From Saccharopolyspora erythraea NRRL 2338 (GTDB lineage Bacteria; Actinomycetota; Actinomycetes; Mycobacteriales; Pseudonocardiaceae), in NCBI RefSeq assembly GCF_000062885.1, contig NC_009142.1, positions 2,035,584 to 2,099,583 on the forward strand: DNA of 64,000 nucleotides, in the 5' to 3' direction. The position numbers and the translations under genes were made by a program. Positions 8,301 through 17,077 of the stretch are shown here, in pieces. Under the pieces are notes generated by a model. The model was not told the DNA's origin. It was given only the letters and a program-made list of their open reading frames with translations, and searched no databases. Position 1 is the stretch's first letter. Each line of letters starts with the position of its first letter.

Positions 8301-8816
8301 TCACTCCACTCGCGAGGCGGGTGCAGTGCCGTCGCTCTCCTCGTCCTCGGACGGCAGGTGGATGTCGTTGACCGAGATGTTGACCTCGATGACCTCGAGG
8401 CCGGTCATCCGCTCCACCGCGCCGATCACGTTGCGGCGCACCGCGCGTGCCAGGTCCACGATGGACGCGCCGTACTCCACCACGATGTCGAGGTCCACCG
8501 CGGCCTGCTTCTCGCCGACCTCGACCTGGACCCCCGAGGTGGAGGAGGCGGCGCTTCCGCCTGGGATGCGCTCCCGGAGCGCGCCGAAGGCGCGGGAGAC
8601 CCCGCCGCCCATCGCGTGGACACCGGAGATCTCCTTGGCCGCGATCCCGGCGATCTTCTGCACGACCGACGCCGCGATGCTGGTGCGGCCCTGCGATGTC
8701 TCGTCGGCCAGCCGGGCTGGTGAGGCGCCACCGGTGCGGCTGTCCGGGACGCGCCTGGTCTCCTGGCCGCTCTCGGTCGATCCGGTCTGGGTCTGGCCGG
8801 TCTGGGGCTGGGCCAT
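8301..8816 (-). CDS. Asp23/Gls24 family envelope stress response protein
   Basis: 171 aa and the clearest Asp23 member here. After a Gln/Thr/Gly-rich head of about 45 residues comes GRTSIAASVVQKIAGIAAKEISGVHAMGGGVSRAFGALRERIPGG. This is followed by VQVEVGEKQAAVDLDIVVEYGASIVDLARAVRRNVIGAVERMTGLEVIEVNISVNDIHLP, the full Asp23 core. It is cytosolic and probably membrane-recruited by the AmaP-like and DUF6286 proteins downstream. A 102-nt gap separates it from the anti-sigma gene, enough for its own promoter. Confidence 0.92.
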   Translation of the reverse strand: MAQPQTGQTQTGSTESGQETRRVPDSRTGGASPARLADETSQGRTSIAASVVQKIAGIAAKEISGVHAMGGGVSRAFGALRERIPGGSAASSTSGVQVEVGEKQAAVDLDIVVEYGASIVDLARAVRRNVIGAVERMTGLEVIEVNISVNDIHLPSEDEESDGTAPASRVE

Positions 8817-8918
8817 GGTCAGTCCTTTCCGCTGTCCCGCCGGTCTTGCGCGACCCGGCGGGGATGTCGCTTGGAAGATCGGATGCTCGAACCGGCCCGG
8901 ATCTGCCGGTCCTGTGCC

Positions 8919-9497
8919 CTAAGTCACCCAATCGGATGATTCAGGTGGTGCGACGTCCGCGATCCTGATCCACACCGCGGGCGCGGCCCCGCCGAGCGCC
9001 ACGTGCAGCCGGTCGGCGAGCTCGGTGCGGATCATCTCCGCCAGCGCGGGTGCGGGCAGCGGGTACTGCACCTGCAGGTCGATCCGCACCTCGTCGACGT
9101 CGCCCCCGCAGCCCCGCAGGTGCACCCCCGGGTGGGCGGTCAGGATCTCGGCGCAGGTCCGGCGGGCCAGCACCAGGACCGCCTGCGGTGAGATCCGCAG
9201 CGACCCGCCGTCCTGGTCGAACTCCAGCGGCGCCGACCCGGCACCGCCGCGGATGCCGCGCACGGTCGTCAGCGCACGGTCGACCAGCCCGTCCGGCGGC
9301 TCGACAGGCAGGCTCGCGGCGCGGCGCACCGCCGCCCACGCCGAGTCCAGCTCGGCCAGCTCGGCCTGGCAGTGCGGGCAGCCCGCGACGTGCGCGGCGA
9401 GCTCGGGCGTCCCGCCGTCGGCGTGGTAGCCGACCAACTCGCCGACGGTGCGCCCGCAGGGCAGCGCCCGGTCGGCGTCGGAGGAGCGATCAGCCAT
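8919..9497 (-). CDS. Anti-sigma zinc-finger domain fused to an Asp23-like domain
   Basis: 192 aa. Residues about 14-50 contain an H-x3-C-x2-C element (HVAGCPHC) with an upstream Cys and His, as in ZAS-type anti-sigma factors. Residues about 95-185 run ISPQAVLVLARRTCAEILTAHPGV, VRIDLQVQYPLPAPALAEMIRTEL and VWIRIADVAPP, the Asp23/Gls24 pattern. There is no membrane helix. It overlaps the end of the ECF sigma gene by 8 nt, so the two are translationally coupled. The natural reading is a cytosolic anti-sigma factor whose sensor domain is itself of Asp23 type. Confidence 0.8.
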   Translation of the reverse strand: MADRSSDADRALPCGRTVGELVGYHADGGTPELAAHVAGCPHCQAELAELDSAWAAVRRAASLPVEPPDGLVDRALTTVRGIRGGAGSAPLEFDQDGGSLRISPQAVLVLARRTCAEILTAHPGVHLRGCGGDVDEVRIDLQVQYPLPAPALAEMIRTELADRLHVALGGAAPAVWIRIADVAPPESSDWVT

Positions 9498-10053
9498 GGT
9501 GCATCTCCTTCAGCCTGGCCAGCAGCGCCAACCGCGCGCGGTGCAGCCGGGACCGCAGCGCGGGGGCGCCGACGTCCAGGACCTCGGCGATCTCCTCGTA
9601 GCCCATCCCTTCGAACTCGTGCAGGACCAGCGGGACGCGCTGCGAGGGTTCCAGGGTCGCGATCGCGCGGTGGACCATGGTGGCTTCCTCGTTGCGCACC
9701 GCCTGGCCTTCGGGATCGCGGTGATCGGCGAACAACCCGCCCACGGCCTCGTCGGAGACGTCGAGCGGCACGGTGGGCCTCCGCCGCCGGATCTGGGCGA
9801 GCGCGGCGTTGGTCACCACCCGGTACAGCCACGTCGACGGCGCGGCGTCGCCGCGGAAGCGCTTCAGCGACCGCCACGCCGAGACCCACGCGTCCTGCAC
9901 CGCGTCCTCGGCTTCCGAGGAGTTGCCCAGGATGCGCACCGCGACCCGGTACATGGTGGTGGTGTGGCGGCGGACCAGCTCGTCGAACGCCGACGCGTCC
10001 CCGCGCTGCGCTGCTGCGATCAGCGCTTGGTCGGTGTCGGCGCGAGCGGTCAC
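9490..10053 (-). CDS. ECF-family RNA polymerase sigma factor
   Basis: 187 aa from the GTG at 10053. Region 2 spans FDELVRRHTTTMYRVAVRIL, AEDAVQDAWVSAWRSL and RFRGDAAPSTWLYRVVTNAAL. Region 4 spans ALEPSQRVPLVLHEFEGMGYEEIAEVL and GAPALRSRLHRARLAL. It has no extra C-terminal domain. The GTG overlaps the TGA of the upstream reductase (GTGA), and the stop overlaps the anti-sigma start. It probably directs RNA polymerase to the Asp23 genes downstream, perhaps with autoregulation. Confidence 0.93.
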   Translation of the reverse strand: MTARADTDQALIAAAQRGDASAFDELVRRHTTTMYRVAVRILGNSSEAEDAVQDAWVSAWRSLKRFRGDAAPSTWLYRVVTNAALAQIRRRRPTVPLDVSDEAVGGLFADHRDPEGQAVRNEEATMVHRAIATLEPSQRVPLVLHEFEGMGYEEIAEVLDVGAPALRSRLHRARLALLARLKEMHHG

Positions 10054-10802
10054 GCGGGCATTCTCGCGTACCGCAACAGCAGCAGCGATTCGTCGGTGTG
10101 CAGCGCCGAGAGCAGGCGCATCCGCCGGGGCACGCCGACACCGGTGCCCTTGGCGATCCGCCCGGCGTCCCCGCCTGCCAGCAGCGGCGACATCGTCAGG
10201 CACAGCTCGTCGACGAGGTCGGACTCGACCAGGGAGCCGAACAGCGTCGGCCCGCCCTCGCAGCCGATGCGGCGCAACCCCCGCTCGTCGAGCGCGGCGA
10301 GCGCGGCCGGGAGGTCGACCTGCTCGTCCCCGGCGACCACCACGTCCGCGCCGGCGTCGGCCAGCGCGGCCCGCCGGTCAGCCGGGGCGGCCTGGCAGGT
10401 GAGCACGATCGGCGGCACGAGCGTGTCGGTGAGCAGTGGTGAGTCCACCGGCAGCGAGCACGACCGCGTGACCAGGGCGATCGGCGGCACGGGGGAGAGC
10501 CCCAGGCGGCTGCGGCGCTCGCTGCGGACCTCGGTTCGCTTGACGCCGCGGTACCCCTCGAGCACGGCGGTGCTCACACCGACCAGCACCACGTCGGAGA
10601 GGTCGCGGATGAGACCGAGCACCCGCTGGTCCTCCGGTGCCGACAGGCCGCGCGACCTGCCCTTGATCGTCACCGCCCCGTCGAGGCTGGAGACGAAGTT
10701 CACCCGCACCCACGGGCGTTCCAGCGCCTCCGGGTAGGCGTAGAACTGCTCGAGTTCGTCGTCCGCCTGTGGTGCGCCACTCATCGGCCAGAGCCTGTCC
10801 AC
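10050..10802 (-). CDS. RibD C-terminal (pyrimidine reductase) family protein
   Basis: 250 aa from a GTG at 10802; an ATG six codons inside is an alternative start. The DHFR-like RibD_C fold is shown by RPWVRVNFVSSLDGAVTIKGRSRGLSAPEDQRVLGLIRDLSDVVLVGVST, IGCEGGPTLFGSLVESDLVDEL and the final LRYAR. The family reduces 5-amino-6-ribosylaminouracil phosphate with NADPH, but the deaminase half of RibD is absent and no rib gene is near. Stand-alone members in actinomycetes are of uncertain function. It is the first gene of the sigma-factor operon. Confidence 0.88.
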   Translation of the reverse strand: MDRLWPMSGAPQADDELEQFYAYPEALERPWVRVNFVSSLDGAVTIKGRSRGLSAPEDQRVLGLIRDLSDVVLVGVSTAVLEGYRGVKRTEVRSERRSRLGLSPVPPIALVTRSCSLPVDSPLLTDTLVPPIVLTCQAAPADRRAALADAGADVVVAGDEQVDLPAALAALDERGLRRIGCEGGPTLFGSLVESDLVDELCLTMSPLLAGGDAGRIAKGTGVGVPRRMRLLSALHTDESLLLLRYARMPA

Positions 10803-10836
10803 GGGTCCATCCCAACATGCCGGTTAGGCTCGGCGC

Positions 10837-11865
10837 ATGAGCACCCCGCGGCTGGCCGATCGCCGTCCCGAACTCTCGCCGGACGAGATGGTCGGTGCGA
10901 TGACCCCGCCGCCCCGGTTCGACGAGGTCCGCTTCGACACCTACGTCCCCAACCCCGACGAGCCCAGCCAGGCCGCCGCGGTCGAGGCGTGCGGTGCCTT
11001 CGCCGAGCGGGTCGCCGCCGCCTCCAGCGGTGGCGGGTCCTGGTGGAAGTCGCTGTTCGGTGGGCGCAAGGCGGACCCGGGCAAGCCGGGGCTGTACCTC
11101 GACGGCGGTTTCGGCGTCGGCAAGACCCACCTGCTGGCATCGACCTGGCACGCGGTGCCCGGGCCCAAGAGCTACGGCACCTTCGTCGAGCTGACCAACC
11201 TGGTCGGCGCGCTCGGCTTCGCCGAGACCGTGCGCAGGCTCTCCGAGCACCGGCTGCTGGCCATCGACGAGTTCGAGCTCGACGACCCGGGCGACACCAT
11301 GCTGGTGACCCAGCTCATCGCCAAGCTCAGCGACGCGGGCGTGCACGTCGCCGCGACGTCGAACACGCTGCCCGACAAGCTGGGGGAGGGCCGGTTCGCG
11401 GCGGTGGACTTCCTGCGCGAGATCCACGCGATGGCCGCCCGCTTCGATGTCGTGCGCGTGGACGGCCCGGACTACCGGCACCGCGGCCTGCCCGACGCGC
11501 CGGACCCGATGGGCGACGGCGAGCTCACCGAGCTGGCCGCGGCAACCGACGGCGCGACGCTCGACGACTTCGAGGAGCTCTGCGCCTTCCTCGCCCGCCT
11601 GCATCCGTCGAAGTACGGCCGCCTGGTCGACGGCGTGAGCGCGGTGCACCTGCGCGGAGTTCAGGCGGCACCGGACCAGGACGTGGCGCTGCGGCTGGTG
11701 GCGCTGGCGGACCGGCTCTACGACCGGGCGATCCCGGTCCGCGTCTCGGGCGAGTCGCTGCCGTCGCTGTTCACCGAGGAGATGCTGGCCGGCGGCTACC
11801 GCAAGAAGTACCTGCGGGCGACCAGCCGCCTCACCGCGCTGTCGCGCGATCTCGCCAAGTCCTGA
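10837..11865 (+). CDS. zapE: ZapE/AFG1-type cell division ATPase
   Basis: 342 aa. The Walker A is GGFGVGKTHLLA near residue 92; the Walker B is LLAIDEFELDDPGD near residue 143; a sensor stretch reads VAATSNTLPDKL. This is the AFG1/ZapE P-loop ATPase family, which in E. coli acts at the constricting Z-ring. An insertion near residues 60-80 (SGGGSWWKSLFGGRK) is common in actinobacterial members. It is transcribed divergently from the RibD-like gene across only 34 nt, so the two promoters must overlap. A hairpin follows at 11881. Confidence 0.9.
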   Translation: MSTPRLADRRPELSPDEMVGAMTPPPRFDEVRFDTYVPNPDEPSQAAAVEACGAFAERVAAASSGGGSWWKSLFGGRKADPGKPGLYLDGGFGVGKTHLLASTWHAVPGPKSYGTFVELTNLVGALGFAETVRRLSEHRLLAIDEFELDDPGDTMLVTQLIAKLSDAGVHVAATSNTLPDKLGEGRFAAVDFLREIHAMAARFDVVRVDGPDYRHRGLPDAPDPMGDGELTELAAATDGATLDDFEELCAFLARLHPSKYGRLVDGVSAVHLRGVQAAPDQDVALRLVALADRLYDRAIPVRVSGESLPSLFTEEMLAGGYRKKYLRATSRLTALSRDLAKS

Positions 11866-11880
11866 CCGCGCCGAACGGTG

Positions 11881-11908
11881 GTGGCCGCGTCCCTCCGGGC
11901 GCGGCCAC
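11881..11908 (+). terminator. GC hairpin after zapE
   Basis: GTGGCCGCG pairs with CGCGGCCAC, with an inner CCC/GGG pair and a short loop. There is no U tract, as is usual for actinomycete terminators. It starts 15 nt after the zapE stop. Confidence 0.65.
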
Positions 11909-11938
11909 TCGTGTCTCCGGACCTGCATGTCTAGGACG

Positions 11939-12040
11939 TGTTTCAGGGGTGGCTTGCTTAGTGGGGCGCTTGGCGGAGCCTCAGCCGCCTTCTCGCTCCG
12001 TCAGGCTGAGTCCCCCACCGCAGCGGCCGCTTGTGAAACA
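11939..12040. repeat. Imperfect palindromic element, copy C of the intergenic repeat
   Basis: Bounded by TGTTTCA and TGAAACA, with nested inverted pairs GTGGGG/CCCCAC and CTCAGCC/GGCTGAG, so the whole element could fold into one long hairpin. It shares CTTGC, GCGGAGCCTC and CCTTCTCGC with copies A and B at 3571 and 49476, in the same order and at similar spacing. There is no coding potential. It sits between the zapE terminator and the TetR operator. Confidence 0.55.
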
Positions 12041-12044
12041 GAGC

Positions 12045-12080
12045 CTAACCGCTCGGTCAGTGTGCTGACCGAGCGGTTAG
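12045..12080. promoter_or_regulatory. Double TetR-type operator before the FAD monooxygenase
   Basis: A perfect inverted repeat has 16-nt arms (CTAACCGCTCGGTCAG and its complement) around TGTG. Each arm is itself a near-palindrome, ACCG-NN-CGGT, so two TetR dimers could bind side by side. It ends 30 nt before the ATG of the monooxygenase. The convergent TetR gene at 13340-13969 is the obvious regulator. Confidence 0.8.
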
Positions 12081-12110
12081 CATCGCCGGTGGCGGGAGTG
12101 GAGGCGGGGT

Positions 12111-13343
12111 ATGGAGAGCACGCGGTGCTGCGTGGTCGGTGGCGGCCCGGCGGGGATGATGCTCGGCCTGCTGCTGGCCAGGGCCGGGGTCGAGGTCACC
12201 GTGCTGGAGAAGCACCGCGACTTCCTGCGGGACTTCCGCGGCGACACCGTGCACCCCTCGACCCTGCGCCTGCTCGACGACCTCGGGCTCGGGGAGCGGT
12301 TCGCCGCGCTGCCGCAGCGGAAGCTGGAACGGATGCGGATGCTGATCGGAGAGTCCACTGTGGTCGCCGCGGACTTCGGGCGGCTCCGGGGCCGCCGCAA
12401 CTACATCGCGATGGTCCCGCAGTGGGATTTCCTCGACCTGCTTGCGAAAGCGGCGGCGGATGAGCCGTCGTTCACCCTGCGGATGTGCACCGAGGTCACG
12501 GGTCTGCGCTCGGAGGGCGGCCGCGTCACCGGCGTCCGCTACCTCGATGAGGACGGCAGCCCCGGCGAGCTCGCCGCGGACCTGACCGTCGGGTGCGACG
12601 GCCGCGACTCCGTGGTCCGCCGCTCGGCGGGGATGCGGTCCCGGGCGTTCGACATCCCGATGGACGTCTGGTCGGTGCGGGTTCGGGCGGTGCCCGGCTC
12701 CGGTGCGGGCGGGCAGGTGTTCGCCCGGTTCGCCGACGGCCAGGTCGCGGTCACGATGGACCGCGGCGACTACTTCCAGACCTCCTACCTGATCCGCAAG
12801 GGTGACGACGCCAGGCTGCGGGCGCGCGGGATCGAGTGGTTCCGGGGCGCGCTCGCGGAACTGTTCGGCTGGGCGCCGCACGTGCTGGAGGAGATCGGCT
12901 CCTTCGACGACGTCAAGCTGCTGGAGACCTCGATGGACCGGCTCCCGCGCTGGTACGCCGACGGCGTGCTCTGCATCGGCGACGCCGCGCACACGATGTC
13001 GCCGGTCGGCGGGGTCGGCGTGAACCTCGCGGTGCAGGACGCGGCGGCGACCGCCCGGCTGCTGGCGGAGCCGCTGCTGCGCGGCACCATCGGCGTCGCC
13101 GACCTCGCGCGGGTGCAGCGGCGGCGCCTGCTGCCGACGGCCGTGGCGCAGCGGTTGCAGCTCGGCGAGCACGAGATGCTGTTGCGGCCCGCGCTCGAAG
13201 GCACCCTCGGCACGAAGCGACTGCCGTTTCCGATGCGGCTCCTGCGGCGGTTCCCGGCGCTCGGTGCGGTGACTGCCTACGTCGGCGGTGTCGGCGTCCG
13301 CCCGGAGCGCGCACCCGGCTTCGCCCGGCGCGCGCGGCGTTAG
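12111..13343 (+). CDS. FAD-dependent aromatic-type monooxygenase
   Basis: 410 aa. The N-terminal dinucleotide fold is CCVVGGGPAGMMLGLLLARAGV followed by VTVLEKH. The DG motif is VGCDGRDSVVRRSAG near residue 163, and the third FAD contact is VLCIGDAAHTMSPVGGVGVNLAVQDA near residue 287. This is the PHBH/PF01494 family, which hydroxylates aromatic or polyketide substrates using NADPH and O2. There is no C-terminal thioredoxin-like extension, so it is the short form. Its promoter contains the double operator at 12045. It ends overlapping the convergent TetR gene by 4 nt. The substrate is unknown. Confidence 0.9.
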   Translation: MESTRCCVVGGGPAGMMLGLLLARAGVEVTVLEKHRDFLRDFRGDTVHPSTLRLLDDLGLGERFAALPQRKLERMRMLIGESTVVAADFGRLRGRRNYIAMVPQWDFLDLLAKAAADEPSFTLRMCTEVTGLRSEGGRVTGVRYLDEDGSPGELAADLTVGCDGRDSVVRRSAGMRSRAFDIPMDVWSVRVRAVPGSGAGGQVFARFADGQVAVTMDRGDYFQTSYLIRKGDDARLRARGIEWFRGALAELFGWAPHVLEEIGSFDDVKLLETSMDRLPRWYADGVLCIGDAAHTMSPVGGVGVNLAVQDAAATARLLAEPLLRGTIGVADLARVQRRRLLPTAVAQRLQLGEHEMLLRPALEGTLGTKRLPFPMRLLRRFPALGAVTAYVGGVGVRPERAPGFARRARR

Positions 13344-13969
13344 GCCGCTCGGCGGTCGATCGCGAGTATGACGAAGGACTCCAGCTCCTCCGTCGCGGCG
13401 TCCAGGTCGAGCTCCGGATCGGCCAGCCACTGGCTGACCACGCCGTCGATGGCTCCGCCGATCGCAAGCGCGATGGTGGTGGTGTCGAAGTCGCGCAGCA
13501 GCCCGGCTTCCTGCCCCGCCGCGAGCAGGTCGGCCAGGCCCCGCAACCGGCCTCCGGCCTCGTGCGAGCCCGGCGCCTTGAGCCGCGTCCCGCCCTTGTC
13601 GTCGAGCAGCACCTCGGTGATCAGCCGGATGTGGCGGCGGTTGTCGCGGCTGTAGGAGATCATCGCCCGCACGTAGGCCAGCACCGCCTCGCGCGCGTCG
13701 GCGGCCCGTTCCACCCGCTCCATGACGTAGGCGGTGTACTGCTCGAAGACGTGTTGGAGCGTCGCCTCGGTCAGGTTGTCCTTCGAGGAGAAGTGGTAGA
13801 GCACCGCCGCCTTGGAGATCCCGGCGGCCTCGGCGATCGCCGACAGGGAGGTACCGGTGTAGCCGCGCACCGAGATCAGCTCGATCGTGCTGTCAATGAT
13901 CTGCCTGCGGCGGGCCCGCTCGGTGAAGGTCGCAGCGGTGCGCCGCGGACCGGGGCGGGATGCCGTCAC
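13340..13969 (-). CDS. TetR family regulator of the FAD monooxygenase
   Basis: 209 aa. The GTG at 13969 has GAGGAGAG upstream. The HTH lies at about residues 20-65: RRRQIIDSTIELISVRGYTGTSLSAIAEAAGISKAAVLYHFSSKDNL. The C-terminal ligand domain resembles TetR_C_6/BetI types (DFDTTTIALAIGGAIDGVVSQWL). The stop overlaps that of the monooxygenase by 4 nt, so the pair is tail to tail. It very probably represses the monooxygenase through the inverted repeat at 12045-12080. Its own upstream region has no comparable ACCG-NN-CGGT site, so it may not be autorepressed. Confidence 0.92.
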   Translation of the reverse strand: MTASRPGPRRTAATFTERARRRQIIDSTIELISVRGYTGTSLSAIAEAAGISKAAVLYHFSSKDNLTEATLQHVFEQYTAYVMERVERAADAREAVLAYVRAMISYSRDNRRHIRLITEVLLDDKGGTRLKAPGSHEAGGRLRGLADLLAAGQEAGLLRDFDTTTIALAIGGAIDGVVSQWLADPELDLDAATEELESFVILAIDRRAA

Positions 13970-14034
13970 GGCGCTCTCCTCGGATCGGCGGGCGGCCCCC
14001 GGCCGGTTCGCCGGTGGCCGCCCCGATCCTAGGC

Positions 14035-14158
14035 GCCACACCGCATCCGCCCGCCACGCCGCATCCGCCCGCCACACGGCGGTCGACCCGGTATGCGGCG
14101 GCCGACCCGCCACACCGCATCCGCCCGCGACGCGGCGGATCCGCGACGCGGTGGCGGG

Positions 14159-14160
<2 letters not shown>
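14035..14160. repeat. Degenerate 18-nt GC tandem repeats
   Basis: Units of the type CCACACCGCATCCGCCCG occur about five times, partly in inverted sense (for example CACGGCGGTCGACCCG and TATGCGGCGGCCGACCCG), between the TetR start and the end of rocD. Units differ by one to several bases. They could fold into several alternative hairpins and may act as the transcription terminator of rocD. There is no coding potential. Confidence 0.7.
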
Positions 14161-15418
<1,258 letters not shown>

Positions 15419-15579
15419 AGGTTATGTGCCCGGCACCGTCGAATTCAGCCGCGAGATGTTGCTTGTTCCGGTGCTTCGTTGCGTGATGAACGAGTCCCGC
15501 GGTGAAACGTTGTCGACACGGGCTCGGCCGGGCGGTCCCTGGGATCCTGGTCGGAAGCAGACGTGCGGAGGAGGAGTGG

Positions 15580-16620
15580 ATGCCGGACAACGGCGAGTAC
15601 CGGATGTATGTCGGCGCTTACACGGCGGACGAGTCGAAGGCGGACGGGATCAGGCTCGCCGTCGCCGACGGCACGGGGGCGGTGCGGTGCACCGACGTCG
15701 TGCACACGGCCGCCGACCCGTCGTTCCTCGCGCTCTCGCCGGACGGCTCGACGCTGTTCGCGGTCAGCGAGGTCTGGGAGGGCCGGGTCCTGTCGTTCGC
15801 GGTGTGCGACGACGGCTCGCTGCGGGAGGTCAACTCGCAGCCGACGCTGGGTTCGGGGCCCTGCCACCTCAGCGTCCACCCGTCCGGCCGGTTCCTGCTG
15901 ACGGCCAACTACGTTTCCGGCAACGTCGTGGTGCACCCCGTCGCCGAAGGCGGGGTGCTGCGCGAGCCGTGCCACGTGGTCCAGCACAGCGGCAGCGGGC
16001 CGAGCGACCGCCAGGACGGCCCGCACGCCCACCAGGTGCTTTCCGACCCGACCGGGAAGCGGGTGCTCGCCGCAGACCTCGGGACCGACTCGGTCTACGT
16101 CTACGACTTCGACGCGGAGTCCGGGCACCTGGCGATCCGGACCGAGGTGACGGTGGCGGCGGGCGCGGGCCCGCGCCACCTGGCGTTCCACCCGTCTGGC
16201 ACCCGCTTCTACCTGCTCAACGAGCTGGCTTTGGCGCTGACCGAGGTCGCCTACGACCCGGAGACCGGTGCGGCCGAAGCCGGACGCACCCTGCCGACGG
16301 TGCCCGACGACCACCGGGAGAAGAGCCTGGCCGCGGAAGTGGTCGTCTCGCCGGACGGCCGGTTCGCCTTCGCCTCCAACCGGGGGCACGACAGCATCGC
16401 GGTGTTCGGCTGCGACGACTTCCGGCTGCTCGGCATCCATCCCGCGGGCGTCGCCGGCCCCAGGCACATCGCGCTGTCCCCGGACGGCGCGGTGCTCTTC
16501 GCGGCCGGTCAGGACAGCGGCACCCTGCGGGCGTTGCGGGTTCGCGGCGACGGGGGACTGGAGCCGGTCGGCGAGCCCGTGGAGACGCCGGCGCCGGTCT
16601 GCCTGCTGCCCGTCGCCTGA
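15580..16620 (+). CDS. pgl: 6-phosphogluconolactonase-type beta-propeller lactonase
   Basis: 346 aa. The start is the ATG at 15580, preceded by GGAGGAGG. It consists of seven-bladed propeller repeats with recurrent phrases such as PSFLALSPDGSTLFAVSE, GPCHLSVHPSGRFLLTANY, GPRHLAFHPSGTRFYLLNE and GPRHIALSPDGAVLFAAGQ. This is the PF10282 family, including YbhE, which hydrolyses 6-phosphogluconolactone in the oxidative pentose phosphate pathway. The DGPHAHQVL segment carries conserved active-site polar residues. It is cytoplasmic and transcribed divergently from rocD; no other pentose-phosphate gene adjoins it. Confidence 0.9.
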   Translation: MPDNGEYRMYVGAYTADESKADGIRLAVADGTGAVRCTDVVHTAADPSFLALSPDGSTLFAVSEVWEGRVLSFAVCDDGSLREVNSQPTLGSGPCHLSVHPSGRFLLTANYVSGNVVVHPVAEGGVLREPCHVVQHSGSGPSDRQDGPHAHQVLSDPTGKRVLAADLGTDSVYVYDFDAESGHLAIRTEVTVAAGAGPRHLAFHPSGTRFYLLNELALALTEVAYDPETGAAEAGRTLPTVPDDHREKSLAAEVVVSPDGRFAFASNRGHDSIAVFGCDDFRLLGIHPAGVAGPRHIALSPDGAVLFAAGQDSGTLRALRVRGDGGLEPVGEPVETPAPVCLLPVA

Positions 16621-16767
16621 CCCCCGAAGCCGGCTCGGCCAAGGCGGGGACCGCCGCCAGCCGTTGGACGACCGTGCCCGGCGCGTTGGAACAACGTGCT
16701 CTTCGTCCGTCCAAGTGATGGCGAGCTATGCGGACATGGAGCTGGACCGCACGGCGGAGAAACGGAC

Positions 16768-17033
16768 GTGGAGCCCAAGCTGATCACCCCCGCCAGGTGC
16801 CCATCTGGGTGCCGGGGCAGCTCACGGTCCGAAATCCCGAGCAAGGCTGGTCGGGGATGTCGGTGCGCGGCTACCGGTACCTGGGCTCGGACGTCGACGT
16901 CCCTCCGGTCCGCGACTTCGTCGTGGTCGCGTTCCACCACGGCCACACCGATCTGCACCGAAAGATCGACGGGCACCTCGTCCCGTGCCCGCCGGCGAAA
17001 TTCCACACGATGCTGTCCGCCCGGAACCTGTGA
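16768..17033 (+). pseudogene. Frameshifted N-terminal remnant of an AraC-family regulator
   Basis: From the GTG at 16768 the frame reads EPKLITP and then is lost at a CCCCC run near 16788. The next frame continues RQVPIWVPGQLTVRNP, WSGMSVRGYRYLGSDVDVPPVRDFVVVAFHHG, which matches the usual N-terminus of a family of actinobacterial AraC activators. The reading stops at 17033, well before any helix-turn-helix region, and the following bases belong to the next gene on the other strand. It is therefore both frameshifted and truncated. The family match is from memory of that N-terminal pattern. Confidence 0.6.
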
Positions 17034-17077
17034 CCAGTGCGTCAGCGCCTGCTGGCCGTGACGTTTTCCAAGAAGCC

